Assembly: GCA_033856025.1 (NCBI GenBank)
Contig: JAWVFQ010000037.1
Span: 248,001-312,000 of the forward strand
DNA length: 64,000 nucleotides
Reading direction: 5' to 3'
Origin: AC-38 sp033856025
GTDB lineage: Bacteria > Actinomycetota > Thermoleophilia > Solirubrobacterales > Solirubrobacteraceae
Shown here: piece by piece, positions 39,624-48,972 of the stretch
Position numbering within the stretch: position 1 is the stretch's first letter
How the letters are laid out: every line of letters begins with the position of its first letter
Notes under the pieces: model-generated
What the model saw: the letters and a program-made list of their open reading frames with translations, nothing else
The model's database searches: none
Told to the model about the DNA's origin: nothing
Made by a program: the position numbers and the translations under genes

Positions 39624-41919
39624 GCGCGAGCTCGCCGGCGGCGCCGTCGCCAGAGAGCAGCGGGGCCAGGTCGGCCGCGGGAGCCGGGCGCGCGAGCGCG
39701 TAGCCCTGGATCAGCTGGCAGCCGGCCGCGGCGAGGCGATGCCAGGTCTCCTCGTCCTCGACGCCCTCGGCGACGACCTCCATGCCGAGGGCATGGGCGA
39801 GCTGGATGGTCGAGGCGACGATCGCGGCGTCCGCGGCGTCGGACGTCATGCGGGCGACGAAGGAGCGGTCGATCTTGACCTCCTTGACCGGCAGCGTCCG
39901 CAGGTGCGTGAGCGACGAGTAGCCCGTGCCGAAGTCATCGAGCGCCAGGCCGACGCCGCGTTCGCGCAGATCGTCGAGCACGGAGCGGATCCGGACCGGG
40001 TCCGAGAAGATCGATCGCTCGGTGATCTCGATGATGAGCGCGCTCGCCGGCACGTCGCGAGCCGCGAGCGCCGCCGTCACGTCACCCGGGAAGCCGGCGT
40101 CGAGCAGGTCGGCGACGGTGACGTTGACCGAGACGTGGAGGTCGAGCCCGTCCGCGCGCCAGTCGCGGCACTGGTCGAGGGAGAGGTTGAGGACCCGCGT
40201 GGTGAGCGCCCGCCCGAGCCCGGAGCGCTCGGCCAGCGTGACGAACTCGTCCGGCGGGATGGGCCCGCGGACCGGGTGCCACCAGCGCACCAGCGCCTCC
40301 ACGCCGACGATCTCCCGGGTGGCCGCATCGGCCTTGGGCTGGAAATGCACGGTGAGCTCGTCCTTCTCCAGCGCGCGCTCGAGATCGGCGACGAGCGTGA
40401 GCGCCTCCAGGCTGTGGGTGTCGCGGTCGGCGCTGTAGAGCTCACGACCGGTGCGCGCGTTCTTGGCCTCGTACATCGCCACGTCGGCCATGCGCAGGAG
40501 CTCCTGGCCGGTCTCGCCGTGCTCGGGGAACAGGGCGATCCCGACGCTCGCCGTCACGTGGAGGCGCACGTCGGCGACGTCGAACGAGTCGGCCAGGGCG
40601 CCGCGAACCTTGTCGGCCACCCGCAGAGCGGCATCGCGGTTGGAGGGCGCGCCGAGGACCAGCGCGAACTCGTCGCCGCCCAGCCGCGCGAGCGTGTCGG
40701 TCTCCCGCAGCACGCCCTGCAGGCGCGGGCCGATCTGGCGCAGAAGATCGTCGCCCGCGTGGTGGCCGAGGGTGTCGTTGAGCTCCTTGAAGTGGTCGAG
40801 GTCGATGACCAGGAGCGCCACCGAGCCGCCCTCGCCGGCCGCGCCGATGGCCTCCTCGAGCCGGCGCAGCAGCTCGCGGCGGTTGGCCAGCGACGTCAGA
40901 TCGTCCGTTCGGGCCTCGGCCCGCGTCGCCGCCAGCGTGCGCAGGTCGCGGAAGCTCAGCGCGGTGCGGACGAAGCCGGCCGCCAGGGTCAACAGTGCCA
41001 GCGTGCGGGCCAGGGGATCCAGGGGATGGGCGTGATCCGCGGCGAGCAGGCCGATCGCCGTGAAGATGAAGGCGCCGGGCACGAGCAGCATCGACCAGCC
41101 CTGGAGGCTCGGGGCGGAGATCCGGGTCTGCGGCTGCCACGCGGCCAGGGCGAGCAGCCCGATGCCGCTCAGATAGAACACGTTCGCGAGCGCGCTCGAG
41201 CCAAACGAGCCGGACGCGACGTGGAGCAGGTAGATCGAGTCGGCGACGCAGAGCACGAGGAAACCCGCGCCGAGCAGCGCCCAGCTTCGTCCGGGACGCC
41301 AGCCGCGCAGAGCGAACACGCCCATGACGAGCGCTGCCAGCAGCAGGTCGCCGACCGGGTAGGCCATGTTGGTCGCCACGGCGACAGCACCACCCTCGGC
41401 CGCCTCCAGGACGGGGCGGAAGACGATGGCGGCGCCGACGGCGCCGACACCAAGGCCGGCGACGATCCCGTCCAGCCACACCCCGGCCGGCACGCGCCGG
41501 TGGCCCCGGCGCGCCAGCCATACGAGCCCGATGTAGCTCGCGGGGTACAGCGCGATCCAGAGCCCGTCGCTGACCGAAGGGATCGGCGGGCTGGCCAGGT
41601 GCTCGAACCACATCGCCCACAGCAGGTTTCCGAGCCCGTAGCACCAGACGCCGATCGAGATGACGATCCACGCGCCGCGGCCCTCGCGCACCTGGATCGC
41701 TCGCAGCGCGACGATGACGGCGGCGAGGACGTACACGAGCGACGAGGCCCAGTCGCGGATCACCCCGTCGATCCCCTGGCCGCCCAGGCCGACCACCGTG
41801 TGCGCCGAGGAAACGGCGACCGTCAGCCACAGGAGCGCGAACGCGCCGTACAGCACTGTGCGTCGGGCGCCCGTGAGCGGCGCTGAGAGGGGAATGAGGG
41901 CCATCTGTGGAACGCCCAA
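39613..41919 (-). CDS. membrane GGDEF-EAL protein (cyclic di-GMP turnover)
   Basis: A 768-residue protein. About nine hydrophobic helices fill the first ~310 residues, followed by GGDEF (catalytic ARLGGDEFALVLG, with the RETD inhibitory I-site five residues upstream) and EAL (VGVEALVRWWHP, DDFGTGYSSLTHL, EVKIDRSFVARM, EGVEDEETW, QGYALARP). Catalytic residues of both domains look intact, so it can in principle make and break c-di-GMP; which activity dominates cannot be read. The membrane part probably senses an unknown signal. ATG 41919, or 41904 in frame. Confidence 0.93.
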   Translation of the reverse strand: MGVPQMALIPLSAPLTGARRTVLYGAFALLWLTVAVSSAHTVVGLGGQGIDGVIRDWASSLVYVLAAVIVALRAIQVREGRGAWIVISIGVWCYGLGNLLWAMWFEHLASPPIPSVSDGLWIALYPASYIGLVWLARRGHRRVPAGVWLDGIVAGLGVGAVGAAIVFRPVLEAAEGGAVAVATNMAYPVGDLLLAALVMGVFALRGWRPGRSWALLGAGFLVLCVADSIYLLHVASGSFGSSALANVFYLSGIGLLALAAWQPQTRISAPSLQGWSMLLVPGAFIFTAIGLLAADHAHPLDPLARTLALLTLAAGFVRTALSFRDLRTLAATRAEARTDDLTSLANRRELLRRLEEAIGAAGEGGSVALLVIDLDHFKELNDTLGHHAGDDLLRQIGPRLQGVLRETDTLARLGGDEFALVLGAPSNRDAALRVADKVRGALADSFDVADVRLHVTASVGIALFPEHGETGQELLRMADVAMYEAKNARTGRELYSADRDTHSLEALTLVADLERALEKDELTVHFQPKADAATREIVGVEALVRWWHPVRGPIPPDEFVTLAERSGLGRALTTRVLNLSLDQCRDWRADGLDLHVSVNVTVADLLDAGFPGDVTAALAARDVPASALIIEITERSIFSDPVRIRSVLDDLRERGVGLALDDFGTGYSSLTHLRTLPVKEVKIDRSFVARMTSDAADAAIVASTIQLAHALGMEVVAEGVEDEETWHRLAAAGCQLIQGYALARPAPAADLAPLLSGDGAAGELALSL

Positions 41920-42000
41920 AAGGGCGTCCTACACCTCTCATCGACCAATCGGACCCGGTCGGCAACCCCGGGGCCTCGGCGCGGGGCCATCCGTCCGTAG

Positions 42001-42089
42001 CGGAGAGGGCGGGATTCGAACCCGCGATGGAGCGTGAACCCCATACTCGCTTAGCAGGCGAGTGCCTTCAGCCACTCGGCCACCTCTCC
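42001..42089 (-). tRNA. tRNA-Ser(GCT)
   Basis: An 89-base class II tRNA on the minus strand. Acceptor GGAGAGG/CCTCTCC, anticodon loop CTGCTAA (anticodon GCT for AGC/AGU), long variable arm, T-loop GGTTCGAATCC, no CCA. It lies between the GGDEF-EAL gene and the fluoride channel gene. Confidence 0.97.
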
Positions 42090-42097
42090 GGGTGGGG

Positions 42098-42460
42098 TCA
42101 GTGTAAGACCCCGCGCGCGGCGAAGTAGCCCGCCGCGGCGGCCGCGAGGCCGAGTCCGACCGAGGCCGCGACGTAGGCGAGCGCCCGGCCCGGCTCGCCC
42201 GCCTCGAGGTCCAGGAACGCCTGGACCGAGAACGTCGAGAAGGTCGTGAACCCGCCCAGGAACCCCACCCCCAGGGCGCTGCGGACGTCCGAGGACAGCG
42301 AGCCGTGCGGCACCACGACGAGCACACCCAGTGCGAAGGACCCCGCGACGTTGATCGCCGCCGTGGCCCAGGGGAGCGCGTCGCCGTGGAAGGCGGTCGA
42401 GATCCCGTAGCGCGCGAGCACGCCCGCCGCGCCCGCCACCGCGATCAGCACGATGCCCAT
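42098..42460 (-). CDS. crcB: fluoride efflux channel FluC/CrcB
   Basis: A 120-residue four-helix membrane protein. Family residues: GVLARYGIS, Asn37 in INVAGSF, and the Phe/Thr-rich pore segment GGFTTFSTFSVQAF. It assembles as a dual-topology dimer that exports fluoride. Only one crcB gene is visible here, so it should act as a homodimer. It sits between two tRNA-Ser genes and I see no fluoride riboswitch in the 39-base gap upstream. Confidence 0.93.
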   Translation of the reverse strand: MGIVLIAVAGAAGVLARYGISTAFHGDALPWATAAINVAGSFALGVLVVVPHGSLSSDVRSALGVGFLGGFTTFSTFSVQAFLDLEAGEPGRALAYVAASVGLGLAAAAAGYFAARGVLH

Positions 42461-42499
42461 GGAGCCGCATCATGCCGGGCTACCCTGTCGCCTGCACCC

Positions 42500-42588
42500 G
42501 GAGGGGTGGCAGAGCGGTTGAATGCACCGGCCTTGAAAGCCGGAAGGGGCCGTCAGGTCCCTCGTGGGTTCGAATCCCACCCCCTCCG
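42500..42588 (+). tRNA. tRNA-Ser(TGA)
   Basis: An 89-base class II tRNA. Acceptor GGAGGGG/CCCCTCC, anticodon loop CTTGAAA (anticodon TGA for UCA/UCN wobble), long variable arm, T-loop GGTTCGAATCC, no CCA. Its 3' third is almost identical to that of tRNA-Ser(CGA) at 5043. Confidence 0.97.
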
Positions 42589-42668
42589 CTGCCGCTCCGC
42601 CGCTCGCCGCCCTTGCATGCCCGCGCCCCGGGGTCTAGGTTCTCCTCGAAGCTCCGGGAAGCTGCATT

Positions 42669-45245
42669 ATGGGACGCGCGCAGAGTCGAGTCGTCGGCGC
42701 AGCCGCAATCGTGGTCGCGATCGGCACCGCCGGGGCCGTGTCCATCACGTCGGGCGCCGTGACGCGGCAGGCCGGCGCGCGTGCCACCGCGGCGCCGCGC
42801 CGCGACGGCGGCCCCGTCCGCGTCAGCGGTCGCACCGGCCGGTCGCGCGGCAGCGCCGGGGAGGGCCGTCCGCTGCGCCGCCAGATCCGCCGGCGCGCCC
42901 GCGCCCGTAACCCGCGCGTCGAGCCGGGCGAGGGGCAGATCAACCCGCCGGGCCGGCGTCTGCCCCAGCGCCACCCCCCGGCGGGCGCGCACGGCCCGCC
43001 GACCGGGCCTCCGGCGCCGGCCCTGGCGGGCGACCCGCGCGGCAGCCCCACCGCGCCCCCGCACCCGCCCCTCCCGCCTCAGGCGAGCAGCAGCTCGAGC
43101 GCCGGCCCGCCGGCGGCCCGCGCCGCGGCCGCCAACGACTTCACGGTGCTCGGCGGCCAGCCGTTCTCGTTCGGCAGCCTCGCGGAGACCGGGGAGCCCT
43201 CGTTCGCCAACGACGGCAGCGCGATCCTCTTCACCTACAACAGCTACGCCGCCGTCTCGCAGGACAACGGGCTCAACTGGGACCCGGTCGACCCCGCCCA
43301 GTTCCACGGCCGCCGGGGCGGCATCGTCTGCTGCGACCAGGTCGCCTACGCCGTGGACCGCGGCCCGTACTCGCTGATCTTCTGGCTGGTGCAGCACTAC
43401 GCGCCCGAGAACCCGCAGCACACCGGAGACGGCCCGCTTACGCTCGCTATCTATCGCGGGCGCGACGACCTGATCGACCAGCGCTACTGCCTCATGGAGT
43501 TCGCCCCGTCGGACTTCGGCAAGGGCCCGAACGGATGGTTCGACTTCAACCACATCTCCGCGACGGACAAGTTCCTCTACATCGGCTCCGACGCGCACAC
43601 GACGGACCCGGCGCGCGACGCCCTGTCCGACGGCGTCGTCTGGCGGATGTCGCTGGACCAGATCGACGCCTACACGGCCGCGGACTGCCAGATCGCGCCG
43701 CCGACCACCCGGTCGTGGAGCGGAACCGCGACGGGTACGCACCAGGCGCTGGTCGAGGGTCCCCCGGGGGGCACGGGCGACCGCATGCACTGGGCGAGCC
43801 TCAGCGGTACCGACGCGCTGACGATCACCCGCGTGCTCGACGACGAGACCCGGGCCAGCGTCTACACCCGGTCGGTCAGCCCCTTCCAGTCCACGGCGCG
43901 CGGCTCGGCGCGATGCGTCGTCCCGGGCGGCACCAATCCCTGCGAGCACCTGGACAGCGGGCCGATGGTCGGCTACTCGACCGGCACGGAGCTCGGCTGG
44001 CTGTGGATGGTGCGCCAGAGCATCGGCTCGGGGCAGACGTTCCCCTTCCCGTTCATCCGCGTGGCGCGTTTCAACCAGGCGCTCGCCCGGATCGGAGAGC
44101 ACGACATCTGGGACCGGAACTCCGCCTGGATCTACCCCTCCGTGGGCGTCAACTCCCGACGCCAGGTCGGCCTGACCGCCTACAACGCCGGCCCACACCA
44201 GTTCCCGAGCCCGTCCGCCGCCGCACTGGACGACGTGACCCCGAGCTGGGACGCCGTCCGCTTCACCACCATCGCCTCCTCGGGGGCCGGTACGGACGTC
44301 CAGGGCGAGGGAGTGTGGGGCGACTACGGCCAGGTCCGGGCCTACAACGGGTGCGACCGCACCTGGGGCGGCTCCGCATACACGGTGCGCGGCCCGAACA
44401 CCGGCCAGGGCGTCGAGTTCCGCTTCGCCTGGTTCGGCCGCGAGCGCGACGGCTGCCCCGACCTGTCAGTCGTGTCGCTGGGCGTCCTGCCGACGGCCGC
44501 CCGCCCCGGCGACACGCTCTACGTCGGCGAGACCACCCGCAACATCGGGTCGGGGCTGGCGGGCGGCTCGACCACGCGCTACTACCTCTCCCGGGACGCC
44601 GGGGCCAAGACCCGGGACGACCTCCTCCTGGGGGACGCCACGACCGTTCCGCAGCTCGGCGCGGGCGCGTCCAACGGCCAGCTCAACGGAGTGACGATGC
44701 CGTTCATCGCCGACGGGACCTACTTCCTGCTGGCCTGCGCGGACGGCCTCGAGCAGGTGGCGGAGATCACCGAGGACGACAACTGCCTGGTGGCCGACCA
44801 GACCGTCACCTCCACGCTGTCCGCCATGCCGCAGCCCAGCGCCATCGACCTGGACAATCCCACCGGCTCCACCACCGCCGGGGGCCCGGCGCCCATGCGC
44901 GCCGAGGTCGAGATCGACCTCTCGGCGGGGCCGCGGGCGCCCCAGACCCTGCGCTTCTACATGTCCAGGACCCCGTCGGCCACCGGACGCGCGGTGCGCC
45001 TGGGACAGGCGACCTTCCAACCGCGGGCCGCGACCGCGGGCCGGGCCGTCCCCGCGGCCTCCGCCGCGCGGCGCTCCGTTCGGCGGATCGTGGTGCGCCG
45101 GACCGTACGGGTGCCGCGCTCGCTGCGGCCGCGCCGCTACTTCCTGCTCGCGTGCCTGGGCTCGCGGCCCAGCGCCGACCGCTGCGCGGTGTCCCGGCGG
45201 GCGATCCGCGTGCACAGCGCGCGCTCGACACGGCGTGCGGGCTAG
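42669..45245 (+). CDS. large secreted protein with CARDB-like domain
   Basis: An 858-residue exported protein. Signal peptide (about residues 8-30), then ~120 residues of low-complexity Arg/Gly/Pro sequence, then a ~430-residue domain with sialidase-like features (EPSFANDGSAILFTYNSYAA, VSQDNGLNWDPVD), then one CARDB-type domain (DLSVVSLGVLPTAARPGDTL ... YFLLACADGLEQVAEITEDD) and a second weaker one at the C-terminus. The CARDB fold binds surfaces or substrates outside the cell. No enzyme motif is certain. Overlaps the next gene by 11 bases. Confidence 0.75.
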   Translation: MGRAQSRVVGAAAIVVAIGTAGAVSITSGAVTRQAGARATAAPRRDGGPVRVSGRTGRSRGSAGEGRPLRRQIRRRARARNPRVEPGEGQINPPGRRLPQRHPPAGAHGPPTGPPAPALAGDPRGSPTAPPHPPLPPQASSSSSAGPPAARAAAANDFTVLGGQPFSFGSLAETGEPSFANDGSAILFTYNSYAAVSQDNGLNWDPVDPAQFHGRRGGIVCCDQVAYAVDRGPYSLIFWLVQHYAPENPQHTGDGPLTLAIYRGRDDLIDQRYCLMEFAPSDFGKGPNGWFDFNHISATDKFLYIGSDAHTTDPARDALSDGVVWRMSLDQIDAYTAADCQIAPPTTRSWSGTATGTHQALVEGPPGGTGDRMHWASLSGTDALTITRVLDDETRASVYTRSVSPFQSTARGSARCVVPGGTNPCEHLDSGPMVGYSTGTELGWLWMVRQSIGSGQTFPFPFIRVARFNQALARIGEHDIWDRNSAWIYPSVGVNSRRQVGLTAYNAGPHQFPSPSAAALDDVTPSWDAVRFTTIASSGAGTDVQGEGVWGDYGQVRAYNGCDRTWGGSAYTVRGPNTGQGVEFRFAWFGRERDGCPDLSVVSLGVLPTAARPGDTLYVGETTRNIGSGLAGGSTTRYYLSRDAGAKTRDDLLLGDATTVPQLGAGASNGQLNGVTMPFIADGTYFLLACADGLEQVAEITEDDNCLVADQTVTSTLSAMPQPSAIDLDNPTGSTTAGGPAPMRAEVEIDLSAGPRAPQTLRFYMSRTPSATGRAVRLGQATFQPRAATAGRAVPAASAARRSVRRIVVRRTVRVPRSLRPRRYFLLACLGSRPSADRCAVSRRAIRVHSARSTRRAG

Positions 45246-46074
45246 GCGCCTCGCCTGCGGGTTCGCCGCGGTGGCGCTGGCCGCCTCGGGCGGCTGCGGC
45301 GGCGACTCGGGCGGCCAGGCGCCCGGGAAGGCGGCGCGGACCGCGGTCCCCCGGCCGCGGCTGCCGGCGGCCCAGGCATCGCGGGAGCTGGCTCGCGCGA
45401 TGGCCTCCGGGGACTGCCGGGCGCTGTTCGACGTGGCGCTGCACAGCACCAAGCGCAACGCCGACCTGTCCAGGCGCAGCGCCCCGCCGTCGCGCGAGGA
45501 GTGCGCCAACCTGGCCGCGTTCGCGCGCAACTTCCGGGGGTTCCGCGCCGACGGCCCGACGCGGGTGTTCGGGACGGCCGCGGTGACGGACGGCCACGTC
45601 CGCGCCACCCCGGTGGCGGCGGTCCTCGTCCTCGACCTGGACGGGCGCTGGAAGTCGGCGGTCCTCTCGGGCTCCTATCCCCAGGCCGGCTCGCGCGCCC
45701 CGGCGGGCAACGCGTTCGACGCCAACGTCGCGCGCTTCGTCCGCGCGGCCCGCGCGGACGACTGCAACGAGGTCTTCCGCCTGCTCGCCCTCGACTCCGA
45801 GGTCCACACCCGCACCGGCGGCACGCGCGGCCCGCTCTGCGCCTCGCTGCGAAAGAGGCCTCGCGACCCCCGCTCGTTCTTCACGCGCCTGAAGGCCGAC
45901 CCGGCCGCCAAGCCGTTCCCGCTGGGCAAGACCGCCGAGTTCGCCTTTTACGGCCTGGCGCTGAAGACGGGCGTCTACTACACCCTGTTCGCGACCCGAC
46001 AGCCCGCCCGCGTCCCGGTCACGCCCGCCCACGTGCGCGACGCCGTCTACAACTGGTACCTGGCCCGCGAGTAG
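45235..46074 (+). CDS. putative lipoprotein
   Basis: A 279-residue protein from GTG 45235. Signal peptide MRARRLACGFAAVALAASGG, then a Cys within ASGGCGG that could be a lipobox. Two similar helical halves follow (SRELARAMASGDCRALFDVA and VARFVRAARADDCNEVFRLL), each with an acidic residue-Cys pair, suggesting an internal duplication. No family is recognised. Probably surface-anchored. It is translated from within the end of the preceding gene. Confidence 0.65.
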   Translation: MRARRLACGFAAVALAASGGCGGDSGGQAPGKAARTAVPRPRLPAAQASRELARAMASGDCRALFDVALHSTKRNADLSRRSAPPSREECANLAAFARNFRGFRADGPTRVFGTAAVTDGHVRATPVAAVLVLDLDGRWKSAVLSGSYPQAGSRAPAGNAFDANVARFVRAARADDCNEVFRLLALDSEVHTRTGGTRGPLCASLRKRPRDPRSFFTRLKADPAAKPFPLGKTAEFAFYGLALKTGVYYTLFATRQPARVPVTPAHVRDAVYNWYLARE

Positions 46075-46095
46075 GCGCGGCTCACTCGGCGCGGC

Positions 46096-46572
46096 TCACT
46101 CGCCGCAGCCGACCGCCTCGTCCGTCGTGACCGCGACGTCCATCGAGCGCGCGTACGCCGTGATCGTGCCGCGACACTGGCCGCTGCTCGACGCCACCTG
46201 GCAGGTCCACTTGGTGGAGCGGATGCCGCCGCCCAGGGCGGTGCAGCGCGCATCCCAGTCCGACGCGGCGACGGTGACGCCCTGCTTGGCCGCCTCCTGG
46301 CTCGCCCCGCCGGCGGCCGCCACCTTGGCCTGCTGCTGGGTGATCGTGGGCTCGGCGGGCGCCGTCGTCTCGGTGGAGGTGGTGGTCGGCTCGGTCGCGG
46401 TGGCGGTGGTCGGGGGCGGAGAGGTGGCCGAAGACGTCGCCGTGGTCTGGAGCGTCGGGGAGCCGGAGCCGTCGTCGCCCGACGAGATCAGCAGGGCGGC
46501 GAGGATGCCCACCGCGATCACCAGCCCGACGACCGCCGCGATCAGCAGCCGCTGACGGCGCTCCGGGGTCAC
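46096..46572 (-). CDS. hypothetical single-TM protein downstream of serS
   Basis: A 158-residue protein starting VTPERRQRLLIAAVVGLVIA. One TM helix (residues 8-29) is followed by a Ser/Thr/Pro-rich linker of about 50 residues (typical cell-wall spacer) and a C-terminal domain of ~70 residues with four Cys (RCTALGG, KWTCQVA, GQCRG, VGCGE), probably outside the cell and disulfide-linked. GTG start overlaps the serS stop by 4 bases (GTGA), so it is translationally coupled to it. Function unknown. Confidence 0.7.
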   Translation of the reverse strand: MTPERRQRLLIAAVVGLVIAVGILAALLISSGDDGSGSPTLQTTATSSATSPPPTTATATEPTTTSTETTAPAEPTITQQQAKVAAAGGASQEAAKQGVTVAASDWDARCTALGGGIRSTKWTCQVASSSGQCRGTITAYARSMDVAVTTDEAVGCGE

Positions 46573-47810
46573 CCGGCGCCCCCCAGTACCTCGGGCGCGC
46601 CGGCCTCCACTAGCGCCGCCGGCAACCGCACGGTCCCGTCCTCGCGCTGGCCGTTCTCCAGCAGCGCGATCAGCGTCCGCCCCACCGCCACGGCGGTGCC
46701 GTTGAGGGTGTGGACGGTCTCCGGCTTGCCACCGCCCGGGCGCCAGCGGACATCGAGCCGACGCGCCTGGAAGTCCGTCGTGTTCGAGCAGGAGGTGAGC
46801 TCGCGGTAGCGCTCCTGCCCGGGCAGCCAGGCCTCGAGGTCGTACTTTCTCGCCGCGGACGCGCCCAGCTCGTCCACCGCGATGTCCACGACCCGGTAGG
46901 GGATCTCCAGCTCGCGCAGGATCTCCTCCTCGACCTCCAGGATCCGCGCGTGCTCGGCCGGCGACTCGTCCGGCGCGACGAACGAGAACATCTCCACCTT
47001 GTCGAACTGGTGGACGCGGAAGATCCCGCGCGTGTCCTTGCCGGCCGCCCCCGCCTCGCGGCGAAAGCACGTCGAGAACCCCGCGTAGCGCCGCGGGACC
47101 TCGTCCAGCACCTCCTCGGCGTGCAGCGAGGCCAGCGGCACCTCCGACGTCCCGATCAGGAACAGCTCGTCGTCGGCCAGCCGGTAGATCTGCTGCTCGG
47201 TGTCGGGGAGGAAGCCCGTCCCGTACAGCGCGGGCTCGCGCACCAGGACGGGCGGGACGACCGGCTCGAAGCCGCGGGCGCGCAGCTTCTCCAGCGCCCA
47301 GCGCACGAGCGCGAACTCCACCATCACCAGGTCGCCCCGCAGATACGCGAAGCGCGCGCCCGACACGCGCGCCGCGCGCTCCATGTCGATCATCGGGCCC
47401 GCCAGCTCCAGGTGGTCGCGGCCCGTCCGGCCGGCCTCCCCCACCTCGCGCAGCACGGTGTCGGAGTCCGGTGCCTCGGGGTCGGGGAGGTTGGGCAGCG
47501 AGGCCAGCGCCCCGTTCAGGTCGCGCTCGACGCCGGAGACCTCGTCCGACAGGGCTCGCCCCCGCGCCGCCACGTCCTCCATCGCGGCGATCGCGCCCGC
47601 GGCGTCCTCCCCACGCTGCTTGGCCGCGCCGATCTCCTTGGAGGCGGCGTTCTGCTCGGCCCGTATCGCCTCCAGGTCCGGCAGCAGCTCGCGCCGTCGC
47701 GCGTCGAGCTCCAGGACCGCGTCGACCCGCGCTGCCACCTGCGCCCCACGCCGCGCCAGCGCCGCCCGGGCCCCGTCCGGGTCCCGGCGGATCTGCTTGA
47801 CGTCGAGCAC
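46569..47810 (-). CDS. serS: seryl-tRNA synthetase
   Basis: A 413-residue class II synthetase that charges tRNA-Ser. N-terminal coiled-coil arm (MLDVKQIRRDPDGARAALAR ... ELLPDLEAIRAEQNAAS) that contacts the long variable arm of tRNA-Ser; motif 2 FSTCFRREAGAAGKDTRGIF and KVEMFSF; motif 3 NGTAVAVGRTLIALLENGQ. Length is normal. Serine tRNA genes lie at 42001, 42500 and 5043 in the same window. ATG 47810. The upstream cytochrome c lipoprotein gene is on the same strand, 15 bases away. Confidence 0.96.
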   Translation of the reverse strand: MLDVKQIRRDPDGARAALARRGAQVAARVDAVLELDARRRELLPDLEAIRAEQNAASKEIGAAKQRGEDAAGAIAAMEDVAARGRALSDEVSGVERDLNGALASLPNLPDPEAPDSDTVLREVGEAGRTGRDHLELAGPMIDMERAARVSGARFAYLRGDLVMVEFALVRWALEKLRARGFEPVVPPVLVREPALYGTGFLPDTEQQIYRLADDELFLIGTSEVPLASLHAEEVLDEVPRRYAGFSTCFRREAGAAGKDTRGIFRVHQFDKVEMFSFVAPDESPAEHARILEVEEEILRELEIPYRVVDIAVDELGASAARKYDLEAWLPGQERYRELTSCSNTTDFQARRLDVRWRPGGGKPETVHTLNGTAVAVGRTLIALLENGQREDGTVRLPAALVEAGAPEVLGGAG

Positions 47811-47825
47811 GCCGCGCGCCGGGCG

Positions 47826-48260
47826 CTAGCCGCCGGTCTGGCCCGGCGGCCGGGTGGGACCCTGCGGCCGGTTGACCTTGGAGCCCGAGTACGCCGCGAC
47901 GAACTTCGCCACGTCCTGCGCGTTGCGGCCGACCACGATGTTCTGGGGCATGATCGCGCCCGAGAACCCACCGTTGCGGATCGCGTAGAGGACCTGCGGC
48001 AGCTGCTCGCGGCGCTGGTCGAAGTTGGGGCCGTCGGTGCGCTCGTTGTACTTCTTGGATGTCGAGGAGCCCTCCGTCCCGGCGGCCGACAGCGTGTGGC
48101 ACCCCGAGCAGCGCGCCGCGAACAGCCGCGCACCGTTCTGCATGCTGGCGTCGGTCCCGCGCTTGGCACTGAGCTCCACCCCCTGCTTGCCGCACGCAGC
48201 GAGTCCCGCGGCGGCGGCGACGAGCGTGACGGCGGAGATGGCGGCGCGGCGCCGGGTCAT
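47826..48260 (-). CDS. c-type cytochrome lipoprotein
   Basis: A 144-residue protein from ATG 48260 (MTRRRAAISAVTLVAAAAGL). Signal peptide with lipobox LAAC at about residue 20, then a single cytochrome c domain with heme motif CSGCH (FAARCSGCHTLSAAG) and an axial Met in AIMPQNIVV. Probably anchored outside the membrane, carrying electrons for respiration. It is the first gene of the unit with serS, which is unusual; the two may be neighbours by chance. The longer frame to 48302 adds no cytochrome sequence. Confidence 0.85.
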   Translation of the reverse strand: MTRRRAAISAVTLVAAAAGLAACGKQGVELSAKRGTDASMQNGARLFAARCSGCHTLSAAGTEGSSTSKKYNERTDGPNFDQRREQLPQVLYAIRNGGFSGAIMPQNIVVGRNAQDVAKFVAAYSGSKVNRPQGPTRPPGQTGG

Positions 48261-48324
48261 CGGCGCGCGGAATACTAGACGAGTGACAGCCAGCCCCCGC
48301 ACCCCTGAATGGCACGTGTGACCG

Positions 48325-48410
48325 GCGCTGGATCCACGTCCTCGGGCTCGCCGATGCCGCCGGCATCGCCTTCACCCTGCGTCCTCGACCAGCTTGGTCT
48401 CACGCGCCCT
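48325..48410 (+). repeat. 86-bp intergenic repeat, copy A
   Basis: Aligned without gaps to 58749-58834 at 76 of 86 positions. It carries a palindrome CGATGCCGCCGGCATCG (48352-48368). The 10 differences are scattered and 9 of the 10 would change amino acids if read as coding, so this is not a conserved peptide. Copy A lies between the cytochrome c gene and the flavin reductase gene, about 1 kb upstream of nuoA. Confidence 0.8.
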
Positions 48411-48447
48411 CACGGGCACGCGGGCTGACCGCCCCTCGTCCGCCCGG

Positions 48448-48972
48448 ATGCCCGCGCCCGAAGCCGACCGCCAGCGCTTCCGCGCGGTCATGGGCCACTT
48501 CCCCACGGGGGTCGCCGTGGTGACCGCCCGCGACGAGCAGGGAGCGGTCGGGCTGACCACGAACGCGCTGACGAGCCTCTCGCTCGACCCGCTCCTGATC
48601 CTGGTCTGCTTCGACAACGCCTCGCGCACGTTGCCGGTCGTGCGGGCGACGGAGCGCTTCGCCGTGAATGTCCTGCGCGCCGGCCAGGAGCACCTGGCCG
48701 GGCGCTTCGCCTCCAAGCTCCCGCTGGAGGAGAAGTTCGGCGACGTCCCCCACCACGACGAGGCCGGCGTCCCCATCCTGGCCGGCGCGCTGGCCTGGAT
48801 CGCCTGCGACCTGCGCGAGCTGCTGCCCGGAGGCGACCACACCATCGGGATCGGCGCGGTCACCGCGATGGACCACGACGAGGGCGAGCCGCTGGTCTGG
48901 CACCGCGGCGCCTACACGGCGCTCAGAACGCACTCGACAGGAGCCCCGCCCGGATCGCCAGCCCCGCGATGA
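48448..48972 (+). CDS. flavin reductase domain protein
   Basis: A 174-residue FMN-binding split-barrel protein: QRFRAVMGHFPTGVAVVTAR, VGLTTNALTSLSLDPLLILV and FAVNVLRAGQEHLAGRFASK, C-terminal TIGIGAVTAMDHDEGEPL. It is of the flavin reductase type that supplies reduced FMN to partner monooxygenases or reduces quinones. The first Met of the family N-terminus is at 48448; the frame is open to 48394. The last 50 bases overlap the convergent membrane protein gene, which is long for an overlap, so one of the two 3' ends may be shorter than read here. Confidence 0.87.
   Translation: MPAPEADRQRFRAVMGHFPTGVAVVTARDEQGAVGLTTNALTSLSLDPLLILVCFDNASRTLPVVRATERFAVNVLRAGQEHLAGRFASKLPLEEKFGDVPHHDEAGVPILAGALAWIACDLRELLPGGDHTIGIGAVTAMDHDEGEPLVWHRGAYTALRTHSTGAPPGSPAPR

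Noticed and set aside
41907..42128. ORF with AERAGFEPAMEREP
   Set aside because: Antisense translation of tRNA-Ser(GCT), not a gene.
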